From Acidobacteriota bacterium (GTDB lineage: Bacteria; Acidobacteriota; Terriglobia; Acidiferrales; UBA7541), in assembly GCA_016179005.1 (NCBI GenBank), contig JACOSF010000091.1, forward strand, positions 1-12,954: DNA of 12,954 bases. Direction: 5' to 3'. The notes below the pieces were generated by a model. The model was not told the origin of the DNA. It ran no database searches and saw only the letters and a program-made list of their open reading frames with translations. Positions 1-6,347 of the stretch are shown here, piece by piece (within the stretch, counting starts at the first letter, position 1; the number at the start of each line of letters is the position of its first letter). The position numbers were made by a program, and so were the translations under genes.

Positions 1-152
1 GACGGCAACGGTCCGGTCTGCGGGTGAAGAAAGTTTCCGGCAGCACGACGACGGTATATGTTTTTGCGGGGAGCAAGGTGATTGCCGAGTACGAAAACGG
101 GGCAGCACCCTCCGCTCCCGCACGCGAGTACGTGTATGCCGGGAGTTAACTA
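1..152 (+). pseudogene. RHS-repeat protein, disrupted upstream part
   Basis: This is the out-of-frame and interrupted continuation of the RHS gene that stays open from 153. Bases 1-12 read DGNG in frame 1, while bases 18-146 read LRVKKVSGSTTTVYVF and on to AREYVYAGS in frame 3. Joined, they give the usual RHS sequence 'DGNG-LRVKK'. The frame change falls on a 5-bp tandem duplication, CGGTC at 9-13 and again at 14-18. A TAA at 147-149 then sits where RHS proteins commonly have Gln (GS-Q-LVATVEG), consistent with a CAA to TAA change. The two lesions suggest a decayed long RHS gene whose body lies left of the window. Only four codons lie upstream of the duplication, so the frameshift rests on motif expectation. 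Sequencing error is possible. Confidence 0.65.
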
Positions 153-1106
153 GTGGCTACGGTGGAAGGCAGCACGACGAAGTATCATCACGCCGACCAC
201 CTCTCCATGCGCGTTACCTCCGACGCAACGGGCGCGGCCATTGCGCAGAGCGGGCATTTCCCCTTCGGTGAAAACTGGTACGAGACCGGCGGGACGAACA
301 AGCTGAAATTCACCAGCTACGAGCGCGACGCCGAATCCGCCAACGACTACGCCATGGCGCGGTCCTACGTGAATAGGCTGGGCCGCTTTTCCTCGCCCGA
401 TCCGATTGGCGGGTCCATCTCCGATCCGCAGTCCCTCAATCGCTTTGCGTACGTCCTGAACGATCCGCTCGACTTTGTCGATCCCCTCGGTTTGAGTTGT
501 TGGACTGTGGGGCAGGCTTATGTTCGATACGAGGATGGGAATTCAGTAAATTACACGATTGGAATATTGGTTGACCGCTGTATCGAATACGGGGTTTGCG
601 GTGGGGTAGGAAGGCAGCCAGGACAGCAGATTAAGAAGGTCTACACGGAATTCGAATCCCGCGCCGCAGACGACGGGCTTCTGACGAAACTGACGAGCTT
701 GATTCCTAGTATCTGCAGCGGCGGCGGTTTTGCGTATGGAGCGGCAATTATTCCCGTGGCTCCGCACGTTGAAGTTGAGTCTCTCGCGATCGTAGAGTAT
801 GACACTGAGGAAGGTGGAGCACACGGGGGCGTTCTTGCACTCGAAGTGGGACCAGCAGTAGTCGGCGTGGAATCACTTAGAACATGGAATGACTGGAAGA
901 GTCACACTGGGCCAATTGTCATCGGTGGCGCGGAGTTTTCTGCCGCGTCGAAGAAGTTTGGGAAGAGTGTTAAAGGAGGAACTTTTGACGCGGGTGGTTT
1001 TGCCAATTGGATGGATGGCCAGCTCAGCCTCGGCGGCTTCGTCGGCGGCAAAGTATTTGGTGGGGGTGGATTTGTAAGTTTGAGTTGGAGAAGCTGTGGG
1101 CCATAG
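153..1106 (+). CDS. RHS repeat-associated core domain protein, C-terminal part with variable tip
   Basis: The reading frame opens with GTG just after the in-frame TAA at 147-149. GGAG at 142-145 lies 7 bases upstream, so re-initiation is conceivable. Residues 10-110 are the RHS-associated core: YHHADHLSMRVTSDATG, then FTSYERDAES, ARSYVNRLGRFSSPDP, NRFAYVLNDPLDFVDPLGL. The DPLGL motif (110-114) is where RHS proteins normally switch from conserved shell to variable C-terminal tip. The tip (about 115-317) is unrelated to the core, looks less GC-rich and ends in a glycine-rich stretch (GGKVFGGGGFVSLSW). I do not recognise a toxin fold in it. In the family, tips are often toxins released inside the RHS shell and paired with a downstream immunity gene; here a small membrane protein follows 18 bases after the stop. 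The lost upstream frame means a functional full-length shell is unlikely unless another copy supplies it. Confidence 0.8.
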   Translation: MATVEGSTTKYHHADHLSMRVTSDATGAAIAQSGHFPFGENWYETGGTNKLKFTSYERDAESANDYAMARSYVNRLGRFSSPDPIGGSISDPQSLNRFAYVLNDPLDFVDPLGLSCWTVGQAYVRYEDGNSVNYTIGILVDRCIEYGVCGGVGRQPGQQIKKVYTEFESRAADDGLLTKLTSLIPSICSGGGFAYGAAIIPVAPHVEVESLAIVEYDTEEGGAHGGVLALEVGPAVVGVESLRTWNDWKSHTGPIVIGGAEFSAASKKFGKSVKGGTFDAGGFANWMDGQLSLGGFVGGKVFGGGGFVSLSWRSCGP

Positions 1107-1124
1107 CGGAAGGACCTATTGAAA

Positions 1125-1319
1125 ATGTACGATGACTTCATAATGATCGCAATCGGCCTGGTATTAATCCTCGTGAGTTTCTTGGCTAAAGGCATCGGTT
1201 ACGGGATGTTCCCCGGTAAGAAGCCCATCTACTCTGCGACTCTACGGCTTCGCGTTATCTTGTTTTCCTTTGGACTGCTGTCCCTTACGATTGGGTTAGT
1301 TCGAGTGCTGTGCAAGTGA
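1125..1319 (+). CDS. small two-helix membrane protein (possible immunity partner)
   Basis: I do not recognise the family. The 64-residue protein starts at ATG 1125 with GGAAGGA at 1108-1114, ten bases upstream; a TTG at 1119 is too close to that site to be preferred. It has two predicted membrane segments, about residues 4-22 (DFIMIAIGLVLILVSFLA) and 41-61 (RVILFSFGLLSLTIGLVRVL), joined by a short basic loop (PGKKPIYS). The gene begins 18 bases after the RHS stop on the same strand, so the two are probably cotranscribed and perhaps translationally linked. Small hydrophobic proteins directly behind RHS tips are often immunity proteins, so that role is an inference from position alone. Alternatively it is an unrelated orphan membrane peptide. 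The clear ribosome binding site and hydrophobic pattern support a real gene. Confidence 0.6.
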   Translation: MYDDFIMIAIGLVLILVSFLAKGIGYGMFPGKKPIYSATLRLRVILFSFGLLSLTIGLVRVLCK

Positions 1320-1347
1320 TGTTCTGGGCGAGTGGTACCGAAGAAAT

Positions 1348-1450
1348 TAGGTGGGGCGGGTGCCGCACCCTTTGGCCCGGCACGGATTGGCCTTTGCACT
1401 GGCGGGTGGCGCATCCTTTGCGCGATTTCTGCGCAAAGGGTGCGCGGCTT
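1348..1450. repeat. REP-like palindromic element
   Basis: This intergenic stretch is packed with complementary blocks. GCGCATCCTTTGCGC (1409-1423) pairs with GCGCAAAGGGTGCGC (1431-1445) around the 7-base loop GATTTCT, a 15-bp stem with one G-T pair. Just upstream, GGGTGCCGCACCC is a second short palindrome, and its ACCCTTTGG echoes the arm of the large stem. There is no T-tract, so it is not a standard terminator. The form suggests a dispersed REP/MITE-like element, but copy number cannot be judged from one window. Confidence 0.5.
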
Positions 1451-1500
1451 CCAGAGGTTACGTGCCCTGCCAGACTCTCCTTGGACGCGCATCTCCGCCC

Positions 1501-1529
1501 TTGACAAGCTATTGTCTATAAGCTAATAT
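1501..1529 (+). promoter_or_regulatory. strong sigma-70-type promoter with overlapping dyad
   Basis: TTGACA (1501-1506), exactly 17 bases, then TAATAT (1524-1529): a near-consensus promoter in an otherwise GC-rich setting. A perfect dyad GACAA-GCTA-TTGTC (1503-1516) overlaps the -35 box and the spacer, as an operator would. The expected start is near 1536, where no convincing gene begins. The only reading frame there is 31 codons long (ATG 1539, stop 1632-1634) and has no ribosome binding site. The transcript could be a small RNA, that mini-frame, or a long leader. Confidence 0.55.
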
Positions 1530-1611
1530 ACTCTTGCCATGTGCACACGATGGGCTATACTTGAAGAAGGGGGTCGCGGACCAGGGGCTAGCGATCAAAT
1601 GTTTCGGAGCG

Positions 1612-1651
1612 GAGCACTGAACACCGAGGACTGAGAACTGGGGACTGGGAG
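1612..1651. repeat. degenerate short tandem repeat (ACTGAG-type)
   Basis: About five imperfect units of 6-8 bases built on (G/A)ACTG(A/G)G follow each other: GCACTGA, ACACCGAG, GACTGAG, AACTGG, GGACTGG. The spacing is uneven, so this is a decayed microsatellite-like array rather than a CRISPR. It overlaps the end of the 31-codon frame starting at 1539. Confidence 0.5.
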
Positions 1652-1716
1652 ACAATGCAGCGCAGGGTGAAAAACTCATCGAATCCGCAATGCCCTGAAA
1701 CTACTGCACTTCCACG

Positions 1717-1737
1717 TTTGATGAAGATTGCATCAAA
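1717..1737. repeat. inverted repeat TTTGATG-N7-CATCAAA
   Basis: TTTGATG (1717-1723) and CATCAAA (1731-1737) are perfect 7-bp arms around AAGATTG. The right arm continues into ACGCG, a pattern shared with the dyad at 1906-1926. It could be a regulator binding site or part of a decayed repeat family. There is no T-tract to suggest termination. Confidence 0.4.
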
Positions 1738-1905
1738 ACGCGCAACGCTTGTTGTTTCATGCGCTTTCGGGATTCGATGATGAAGAGGGGGGAAGTATGA
1801 CAAGCCGACGGGAGGAAAACCGTTGAGCAGCGGTCGGCGTTTCTTCTCGCACTGTCGGAGAAACCAATCAAAACCGCAGCGCGTTGGTTCACTTGCGTTT
1901 GCGGA

Positions 1906-1926
1906 TTTGATTCAAAACGAATCAAA
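1906..1926. repeat. inverted repeat TTTGATTC-N5-GAATCAAA
   Basis: TTTGATTC (1906-1913) and GAATCAAA (1919-1926) form perfect 8-bp arms around AAAAC. The right arm continues into CGC, and a further GCGTTTG lies at 1895-1901, allowing a longer interrupted pairing. The ATCAAAAC core also occurs at 1732 and 1867. It lies about 250 bases upstream of the kinase gene, so a role in its control is possible but unproven. Confidence 0.45.
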
Positions 1927-2141
1927 CGCACAACTTCAATTGTTTCTTGGAATTGTGGGAACGATTCAATCCGGGGGGGGGGAACAAGGGTCAGGAATTG
2001 GCTCACAGCGGTCAGAGGTAGCAGGGACAGGAAGAATCTCGAAAACGGGATCGGGTTAGCAACATGGTGACGCTGTGCCCCCGAGGAGGGCGGGAATAAT
2101 GGTTCGTAACCCCAATTTTCTTGTCTGCCAGACTCCGCCTG

Positions 2142-2168
2142 TTGGCGCTGAGCGGCTTGTGCTAGGCT
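2142..2168 (+). promoter_or_regulatory. putative promoter of the histidine kinase gene, leaderless
   Basis: TAGGCT (2163-2168) matches the TANNNT form of a -10 box and ends exactly six bases before ATG 2175. A poor -35 candidate, TTGGCG (2142-2147), stands 15 bases upstream. No Shine-Dalgarno sequence precedes the ATG, so transcription from this box would yield a leaderless message. The lolA-like gene has the same geometry. Confidence 0.4.
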
Positions 2169-2174
2169 GTGCGC

Positions 2175-3788
2175 ATGGAGCGGACGCCCAACGTGCAGGA
2201 GTGGCTCGGCTGGCTGGTCCGGGTGCGGTTCCTGCTGATCACTTTCCTCGTGGCGCTCGTTCTGGTGCTGCGAGACTTCAATCTACTGCAAGCGCCGTAT
2301 CGCTACCTGATCCCGCTGATTGTCCTGTGGTACGTCCTGGCGGTTTTCTACGCGATTCTGCTGCGGTGGTATCCGGTGGCGCGGTGGCACGCGCCGCTGG
2401 TGTTGACGTGCGACCTGGTGATGATCACCGGCTTGGTGTTTGTCACCGGCGGACACGAGAGCTACTTCATCTCGCTCTACCTGCTGGCGATTATCGTGGC
2501 CAGCGTGCTGTTCACCGGGCGCTACACCTACGTGGTGGCCGGGCTGAGCTTCGTCCTGCTGGGGTCGCTCGTTGAGCTGTCGTACTACGAGAGCATTCCC
2601 AGCACGGCTCGCGCCATGCCCGACGAGCGGCAGTTGTGGCTGTGGATTCTCTCCAACCTGCTGGCGTTTCTGGGGGTGGCGTACCTTTCCAACCTGCTGG
2701 CGCAGTCCTTGCGGCGAAAGGGCGTCGAGCTGGAGGAAAAACGCGAAGAGCTGGAAGACCTGCAGGCATTCAATGAGGACATTATCCATTCGATGCGCGG
2801 CGGGCTGCTGACCACCGATACCGAAGGGAGCATTTTGCTCCTGAACAGAGCCGGCGAAGAAATCACCGGCTTCCGCTTCCCCGATTTGCGCGGGCGGTTG
2901 TTGCAGGAGGTGTTTCCAGACTTCTGGTCGGGGGAGAAGAGGTTGGAGGAAGAAGGATTTGCGCCGCGGCATGAGATTGAGTTTCGCACGGCTGGCGGGG
3001 AAGAGAAGTACCTGGGCGTTTCGGTCTCGCCGCTACGGTCGGCGCAGAAGCGGAACCTGGGATTTGTTTTCAATTTTCAGGACCTGACGGAACTGCGGCG
3101 CCTGGAGCACGAGATTGCCATCAAGGACCGCATGGCAGCCCTGGGCCGGCTGGCGGCGGCCATCGCGCACGAAATCCGGCAGCCGCTGACGGCGGTGGCC
3201 GGAGCGGTGAAGGAGTTAGGACGGCTGGCGCCGCTCGAGGAGGACGACCGTCGGCTGGTGGGAATTGTGAGCCGGGAGTCGGAGCGGCTGAACCAGATTG
3301 TCAGCGACTTCCTGAATTTTTCGCGGGAGAAGCGCTTTGAGTTTATCGAAGAAGATGTCGTCCTCCTGCTGGAGGACACGCTAACGCTGCTGGAGCGGCA
3401 TCCCAGCTTCGATGGAAAGTACCGCATCGAGCGACGCTATGCCGTGCGGCAGGCGCTGGCGCGCGTGGACCGCGACCGCATCAAGCAGGTGTTCTGGAAC
3501 CTGTGCGACAACGCGCTGCGCGCCATGCCCGGAGGCGGCACTCTCACGGTGTGCCTGGAGATGGAGCCGTCGCTGGTCCGCATCCGCTTTCGGGATACAG
3601 GCCATGGATTTGAAACGTCCACGGCCACCAAACTGTTTGAGCCCTTCCAATCGAACTTTCCCGGAGGCACGGGGCTGGGGCTGGCCATCGTCTATCAGAT
3701 TGTGCAGGCCCACCAGGGCCGGCTCAGCGCCGAGGGGGAAATCAATCAGGGCGCAGAGTTCACCATCGAATTGCCCCGGGCCGTCTAA
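2175..3788 (+). CDS. pilS: PilS/NtrB-like PAS sensor histidine kinase
   Basis: This 537-residue membrane kinase should autophosphorylate and pass phosphate to the response regulator encoded 77 bases downstream. From ATG 2175 (a GTG two codons earlier is also in frame) the order is: about six membrane helices (residues 18-175, e.g. RFLLITFLVALVLVL, LYLLAIIVASVLF), a charged coiled-coil linker (RKGVELEEKREELEDLQ, about 181-197), a PAS domain (about 200-305), and a HisKA H-box IAHEIRQPL with His332. The ATPase follows, with N-box FWNLCDNALRAM (Asn446), G1 DTGHG (474-478) and G2 GGTGLGLAI (497-505). All catalytic residues are present. Six N-terminal helices plus PAS is the PilS plan, and the PilR-like partner and two sigma-54 pilin promoters downstream support pilin control. 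No Shine-Dalgarno site is visible. A generic NtrB-family kinase is the main alternative. Confidence 0.88.
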   Translation: MERTPNVQEWLGWLVRVRFLLITFLVALVLVLRDFNLLQAPYRYLIPLIVLWYVLAVFYAILLRWYPVARWHAPLVLTCDLVMITGLVFVTGGHESYFISLYLLAIIVASVLFTGRYTYVVAGLSFVLLGSLVELSYYESIPSTARAMPDERQLWLWILSNLLAFLGVAYLSNLLAQSLRRKGVELEEKREELEDLQAFNEDIIHSMRGGLLTTDTEGSILLLNRAGEEITGFRFPDLRGRLLQEVFPDFWSGEKRLEEEGFAPRHEIEFRTAGGEEKYLGVSVSPLRSAQKRNLGFVFNFQDLTELRRLEHEIAIKDRMAALGRLAAAIAHEIRQPLTAVAGAVKELGRLAPLEEDDRRLVGIVSRESERLNQIVSDFLNFSREKRFEFIEEDVVLLLEDTLTLLERHPSFDGKYRIERRYAVRQALARVDRDRIKQVFWNLCDNALRAMPGGGTLTVCLEMEPSLVRIRFRDTGHGFETSTATKLFEPFQSNFPGGTGLGLAIVYQIVQAHQGRLSAEGEINQGAEFTIELPRAV

Positions 3789-3865
3789 GCAGGTTGGCAT
3801 CTCCGCCGCTTCGCACATCTCTCGGGCTGGACGGATTCCGCGGGTTTTGTCATGCTTTGGGCGTC

Positions 3866-5251
3866 ATGGCGCACCTGCTGGTAGTTGACGACCAGAAATC
3901 CATCTGCGAACTGCTGGAAATCACTTTCCGCAAGGAAGGATACCGCGTGGAGACGGCGACCTCGGCTGAGGCTGCCATGCGGCGGCTGCAGGCGCAAATC
4001 TACGACATTGTGATTTCCGACCTTCGCCTGGCGGAATCGAGCGGGCTGGACCTGCTGAAGTACACCAAAGAAGTTTCCCCCTCCTGTTTCTTCATCCTCA
4101 TCACGGCAGTGGGCGACTATGAAGACGCCATCACGGCATTGAATTACGGCGCCGACCGCTACGTGCGCAAGGGCGATAAGCTCACCGAAGAACTGCGGCA
4201 AGTGGTCCGGCAAGTGGACGAAAGTCTGAAGCTGAAGAAAGAAGCGGGCTACCTGCGGCGGGAACTGCGCAAGCTGACCGGGCTGGACAATATCATCGGG
4301 CAAAGCGCAAAGATGCGCGCGCTCTTTGAGCTGATCCATACGGTGGCACCGCAGACCAGCCGCGTGCTGATCACCGGCGAAAGCGGGACGGGGAAAGAGC
4401 TGGTAGCGCGGGCCATCCATGAGAAGGGCGCGCGCGCGCAGACGCCGTTCATCACCATCAACTGCGGGGCGTTTCCGGAGACGCTGCTGGAAAGCGAGCT
4501 GTTCGGTTACGTCAAGGGCGCGTTCACTGGCGCGAATGAAAACCGGCAGGGGCTGTTCCAGGCAGCGCACGGCGGCACGCTGTTCCTGGACGAAATCGGG
4601 AACATGAGCTTGACCATGCAAGTGAAGCTCTACCGCGTGCTGCAGGAGCGCAAGGTGCGGCCGGTAGGCAGCACGGAAGAGAGTGAAGTGGACGTGCGCG
4701 TAATCGCCGCAACGAACAAGAATCTCGAAACGGAAATCGCCGAGGGACGTTTCCGCGAAGACCTGTTCTACCGACTCAGCGTGATCCCGATTCATTTGCC
4801 GGCACTGCGCGAACGACGTGAAGACATTCCGCTGCTGGCCCGTTCGTTTCTGGACCGCTTCCGCAAGGCAATGGAGAAGCCGGTGGACGGGATCGATCCG
4901 GAAGCGCTGCGGCGGCTGGAGGCGTACGACTGGCCCGGCAATGTGCGCGAGCTGGAGAATACGATTGAACGCGCTGTGGCGCTTGAGACTGGGCGCACGA
5001 TTTCTGTCAGCGTGCTGCCGGAGAAGATCGCCAGCTTTGTTCCGGGGCAGGCCGTGCGTACGGCGAGCGAAGCAGCCTGGCCGGAACTGCCGCAAGAAGG
5101 AATGGATCTGGGGCAACACATTCAGGGGATAGAGCGGAAGTATTTGCAAGATGCGCTGGTCAGGGCAGGCGGTGTGCGGACAAAAGCGGCCGCATTGTTG
5201 AGGATGAGCTACCGGTCGTTTAAGCATTACGCCAAGAAATACGGAGTCTGA
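3866..5251 (+). CDS. pilR: PilR/NtrC-like sigma-54-dependent response regulator
   Basis: This 461-residue activator is predicted to open sigma-54 RNA polymerase complexes when phosphorylated. I start it at ATG 3866 because the receiver domain begins there (MAHLLVVDDQ). An upstream TTG at 3794 would add 24 residues with no domain match. Receiver: acidic pair D8-D9, phospho-acceptor D52 (VISDLRL), T80 and K102; K102 is followed by Gly instead of the usual Pro. AAA+ domain: Walker A GESGTGKE (171-178), sigma-54 contact loop GAFTGA (218-223), Walker B GGTLFLDEI (236-244), ATNKNL, GRFREDLFYRL and WPGNVRELEN. The Fis-type helix-turn-helix occupies about 423-461 (GGVRTKAAALLRMSYRSFKHY). It follows the kinase gene by 77 bases on the same strand. 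Its likely targets are the two promoters at 5430 and 6268. A different NtrC-family role cannot be excluded from sequence alone. Confidence 0.9.
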   Translation: MAHLLVVDDQKSICELLEITFRKEGYRVETATSAEAAMRRLQAQIYDIVISDLRLAESSGLDLLKYTKEVSPSCFFILITAVGDYEDAITALNYGADRYVRKGDKLTEELRQVVRQVDESLKLKKEAGYLRRELRKLTGLDNIIGQSAKMRALFELIHTVAPQTSRVLITGESGTGKELVARAIHEKGARAQTPFITINCGAFPETLLESELFGYVKGAFTGANENRQGLFQAAHGGTLFLDEIGNMSLTMQVKLYRVLQERKVRPVGSTEESEVDVRVIAATNKNLETEIAEGRFREDLFYRLSVIPIHLPALRERREDIPLLARSFLDRFRKAMEKPVDGIDPEALRRLEAYDWPGNVRELENTIERAVALETGRTISVSVLPEKIASFVPGQAVRTASEAAWPELPQEGMDLGQHIQGIERKYLQDALVRAGGVRTKAAALLRMSYRSFKHYAKKYGV

Positions 5252-5271
5252 ACAGGAAGAATACGGCCACT

Positions 5272-5301
5272 TTTTGGCTCCAGACCAGCCAAAATTTGTC
5301 T
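5272..5301 (+). terminator. probable terminator behind pilR
   Basis: TTTTGGCT (5272-5279) pairs perfectly with AGCCAAAA (5287-5294) around a 7-base loop, 20 bases after the stop codon. A short T-rich tail, TTTGTCT, follows. The stem is AT-rich and the tail weak, so termination may be partial. Confidence 0.45.
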
Positions 5302-5429
5302 GAGCAGAGCAGAATCTGGAGAATGCGGATGAAGGCTATGCGAGTGGAGTTGCCAGAATCGCGTTGCAAATAGTGCATAGTCAAGAGGATGGGTCGAATT
5401 CCGAGAGATTATTGTAGTCGCCGGGTGAG

Positions 5430-5445
5430 TGGCAGCCAGCTTGCT
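5430..5445 (+). promoter_or_regulatory. sigma-54 promoter of the first pilin gene
   Basis: TGGCAGCCAGCTTGCT fits the sigma-54 consensus TGGCAC-N5-TTGC(A/T) with the required GG-N10-GC spacing (GG 5431-5432, GC 5443-5444). Transcription should begin near 5456, giving a leader of about 40 bases before ATG 5496. PilR-type activators usually bind 80-150 bases upstream; CAGAC-N12-GTCTG (5281-5302) is a possible but unproven site. It is the first of two such promoters in the window. Confidence 0.75.
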
Positions 5446-5495
5446 ATGATTAGGCAACATGGCCCCCGAGGCCTGTTCTCTTGAAAGGAGACAGC

Positions 5496-5975
5496 ATGCA
5501 AAGAAAGAATAAAGGTTTTTCGCTCATCGAGCTGCTGATCGTGGTGGCGATCATCCTGATCATCGCCGCGATTGCGATTCCGAACTTGCTGCGTTCGCGC
5601 ATTGCGGCGAACGAGGCGTCGGCAGTGGGCTCGTTGCGCTCGATCAACACCGTGTGCGTGACCTACTCTTCAACGTACGGCGGGTTCCCGCCGCTGCTGG
5701 TAAACCTTGGGCCTGGCGCCGCGGGCGCAGCGCCGACTGCTGCGGCAGCGGATCTGATTGATTCCGTGCTGGCAGCGGGCACCAAGAGCGGCTACACGTT
5801 CACTTACACGGCCGGTGCCGCGGTTGCCGGTAGCGTTCCGACCTACACAGTCAACGCCGACCCGGTCACGGCTGGCACGACCGGCCAACGGACTTTCTTC
5901 ACGGATCAGTCCGGTGTGGTTCGCGCGGACCCCACGGGTGCTGCGAAGGCCACGGTGGCCAGCACACCGATTTAA
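5496..5975 (+). CDS. type IV pilin, PilA-like (first copy)
   Basis: This 159-residue prepilin starts at ATG 5496 with AAAGGAG (5484-5490) five bases upstream. The leader MQRKNKG ends at the prepilin peptidase site G|F, followed by FSLIELLIVVAIILIIAAIAI with Glu at mature position 5 and the proline kink IPNLL: a classic class III signal and alpha-1 spine. The globular part is short, small-residue rich and Gly/Thr/Ala-heavy (GAAGAAPTAAAADLIDSV, SGYTFTYT, TDQSGVVRADP). It holds a single Cys in INTVCVTYSS, so no intramolecular disulfide is possible. The pilin would be inserted in the inner membrane, processed by PilD and assembled by the PilB/PilC machinery, which is not present intact here. It could be a minor pilin or pseudopilin instead of the major subunit. 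Confidence 0.88.
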   Translation: MQRKNKGFSLIELLIVVAIILIIAAIAIPNLLRSRIAANEASAVGSLRSINTVCVTYSSTYGGFPPLLVNLGPGAAGAAPTAAAADLIDSVLAAGTKSGYTFTYTAGAAVAGSVPTYTVNADPVTAGTTGQRTFFTDQSGVVRADPTGAAKATVASTPI

Positions 5976-5993
5976 TTCCGTTTCTCTCTTTTC

Positions 5994-6030
5994 GGGGGAA
6001 GAGGCGCGAGCTTCTTCCCCCCGTTTTATT
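5994..6030 (+). terminator. intrinsic terminator behind the first pilin gene
   Basis: GGGGGAAGA (5994-6002) pairs with TCTTCCCCC (6013-6021) around a 10-base loop, then CGTTTTATTTG. It starts 18 bases after the pilin stop, so the two pilin genes are separate transcription units. Apart from the promoter at 6268, the 370-base gap to the second pilin shows no convincing gene. Confidence 0.8.
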
Positions 6031-6267
6031 TGTGCACTTGTTTCTTGCAAGGATGGGTGAAGTAGCTGCCGAAATAGGAGGATGGATGAAATAAACGGGA
6101 GGGCATTTTTTGGCCGGCGCGCGGACAGAATTTGTACCAGTTGAACGGGACGAAGAATGCGGACGGGCTAATACCTCGCGGTTTATCAGTACTGAACAAG
6201 AGCTAAATTGTCTCTGTACAGCAGATTCCAGCCTAAGTAACATTCGGTTGGCTCAAGACGGCATGAC

Positions 6268-6284
6268 TGGAACGAGCCGTGCTT
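6268..6284 (+). promoter_or_regulatory. sigma-54 promoter of the second pilin gene
   Basis: TGGAACGAGCCGTGCTT matches TGGCACG-N4-TTGC with two substitutions and keeps the exact GG-N10-GC spacing (GG 6269-6270, GC 6281-6282). The expected start is near 6294, leaving about 54 bases of leader before ATG 6348. Finding the same signal before both pilin genes makes chance less likely and links them to the PilR-like activator. Confidence 0.7.
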
Positions 6285-6347
6285 TAGCTAACTCTGGTTT
6301 CCCGGGCAGCCGGGGAAGAGGTCTAGGCAAATTGGGAAGGAGATAAA

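Larger units (their letters stand above)
1652..2141. other. gene-poor intergenic stretch
   Basis: I see no convincing gene here. The region holds two TTTGAT dyads and a homopolymer of ten G at 1973-1982. A short frame begins at ATG 1797 behind a GGGGGGAAG site (MTSRREENR, then stop). Another frame at about 1826-1880 reads FLLALSEKPIKTAAR, which faintly recalls a helix-turn-helix segment. The two frames are offset, so if this was ever a gene it is frameshifted. Minus-strand frames in the same place have no recognisable motif or start site. Confidence 0.4.

Noticed and set aside
1612..1651. Possible CRISPR-like array
   Set aside because: Units are 6-8 bases, degenerate and directly adjacent, with no spacers.
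1797..1880. Possible short helix-turn-helix gene (MTSRREENR, then ALSEKPIKTAAR in another frame)
   Set aside because: The two pieces are in different frames, the resemblance is weak, and nothing downstream continues the fold. At most it is a frameshifted relic.
1701..2006. Minus-strand frame of 101 codons in the intergenic stretch
   Set aside because: It has no ribosome binding site, no recognisable motif and overlaps dyads and a ten-G run. Coding potential could not be supported.
2283..2972. Minus-strand frame of 229 codons opposite the kinase
   Set aside because: It is a Gln/His-rich shadow of the membrane and PAS region of a kinase with all catalytic boxes intact.
3785..5227. Long minus-strand reading frame of 480 codons opposite the response regulator
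   Set aside because: It mirrors the codon structure of the clearly conserved PilR-like gene (complete receiver, AAA+ and Fis motifs), is rich in His, Arg and Gln as such shadows are, and has no recognisable domain.
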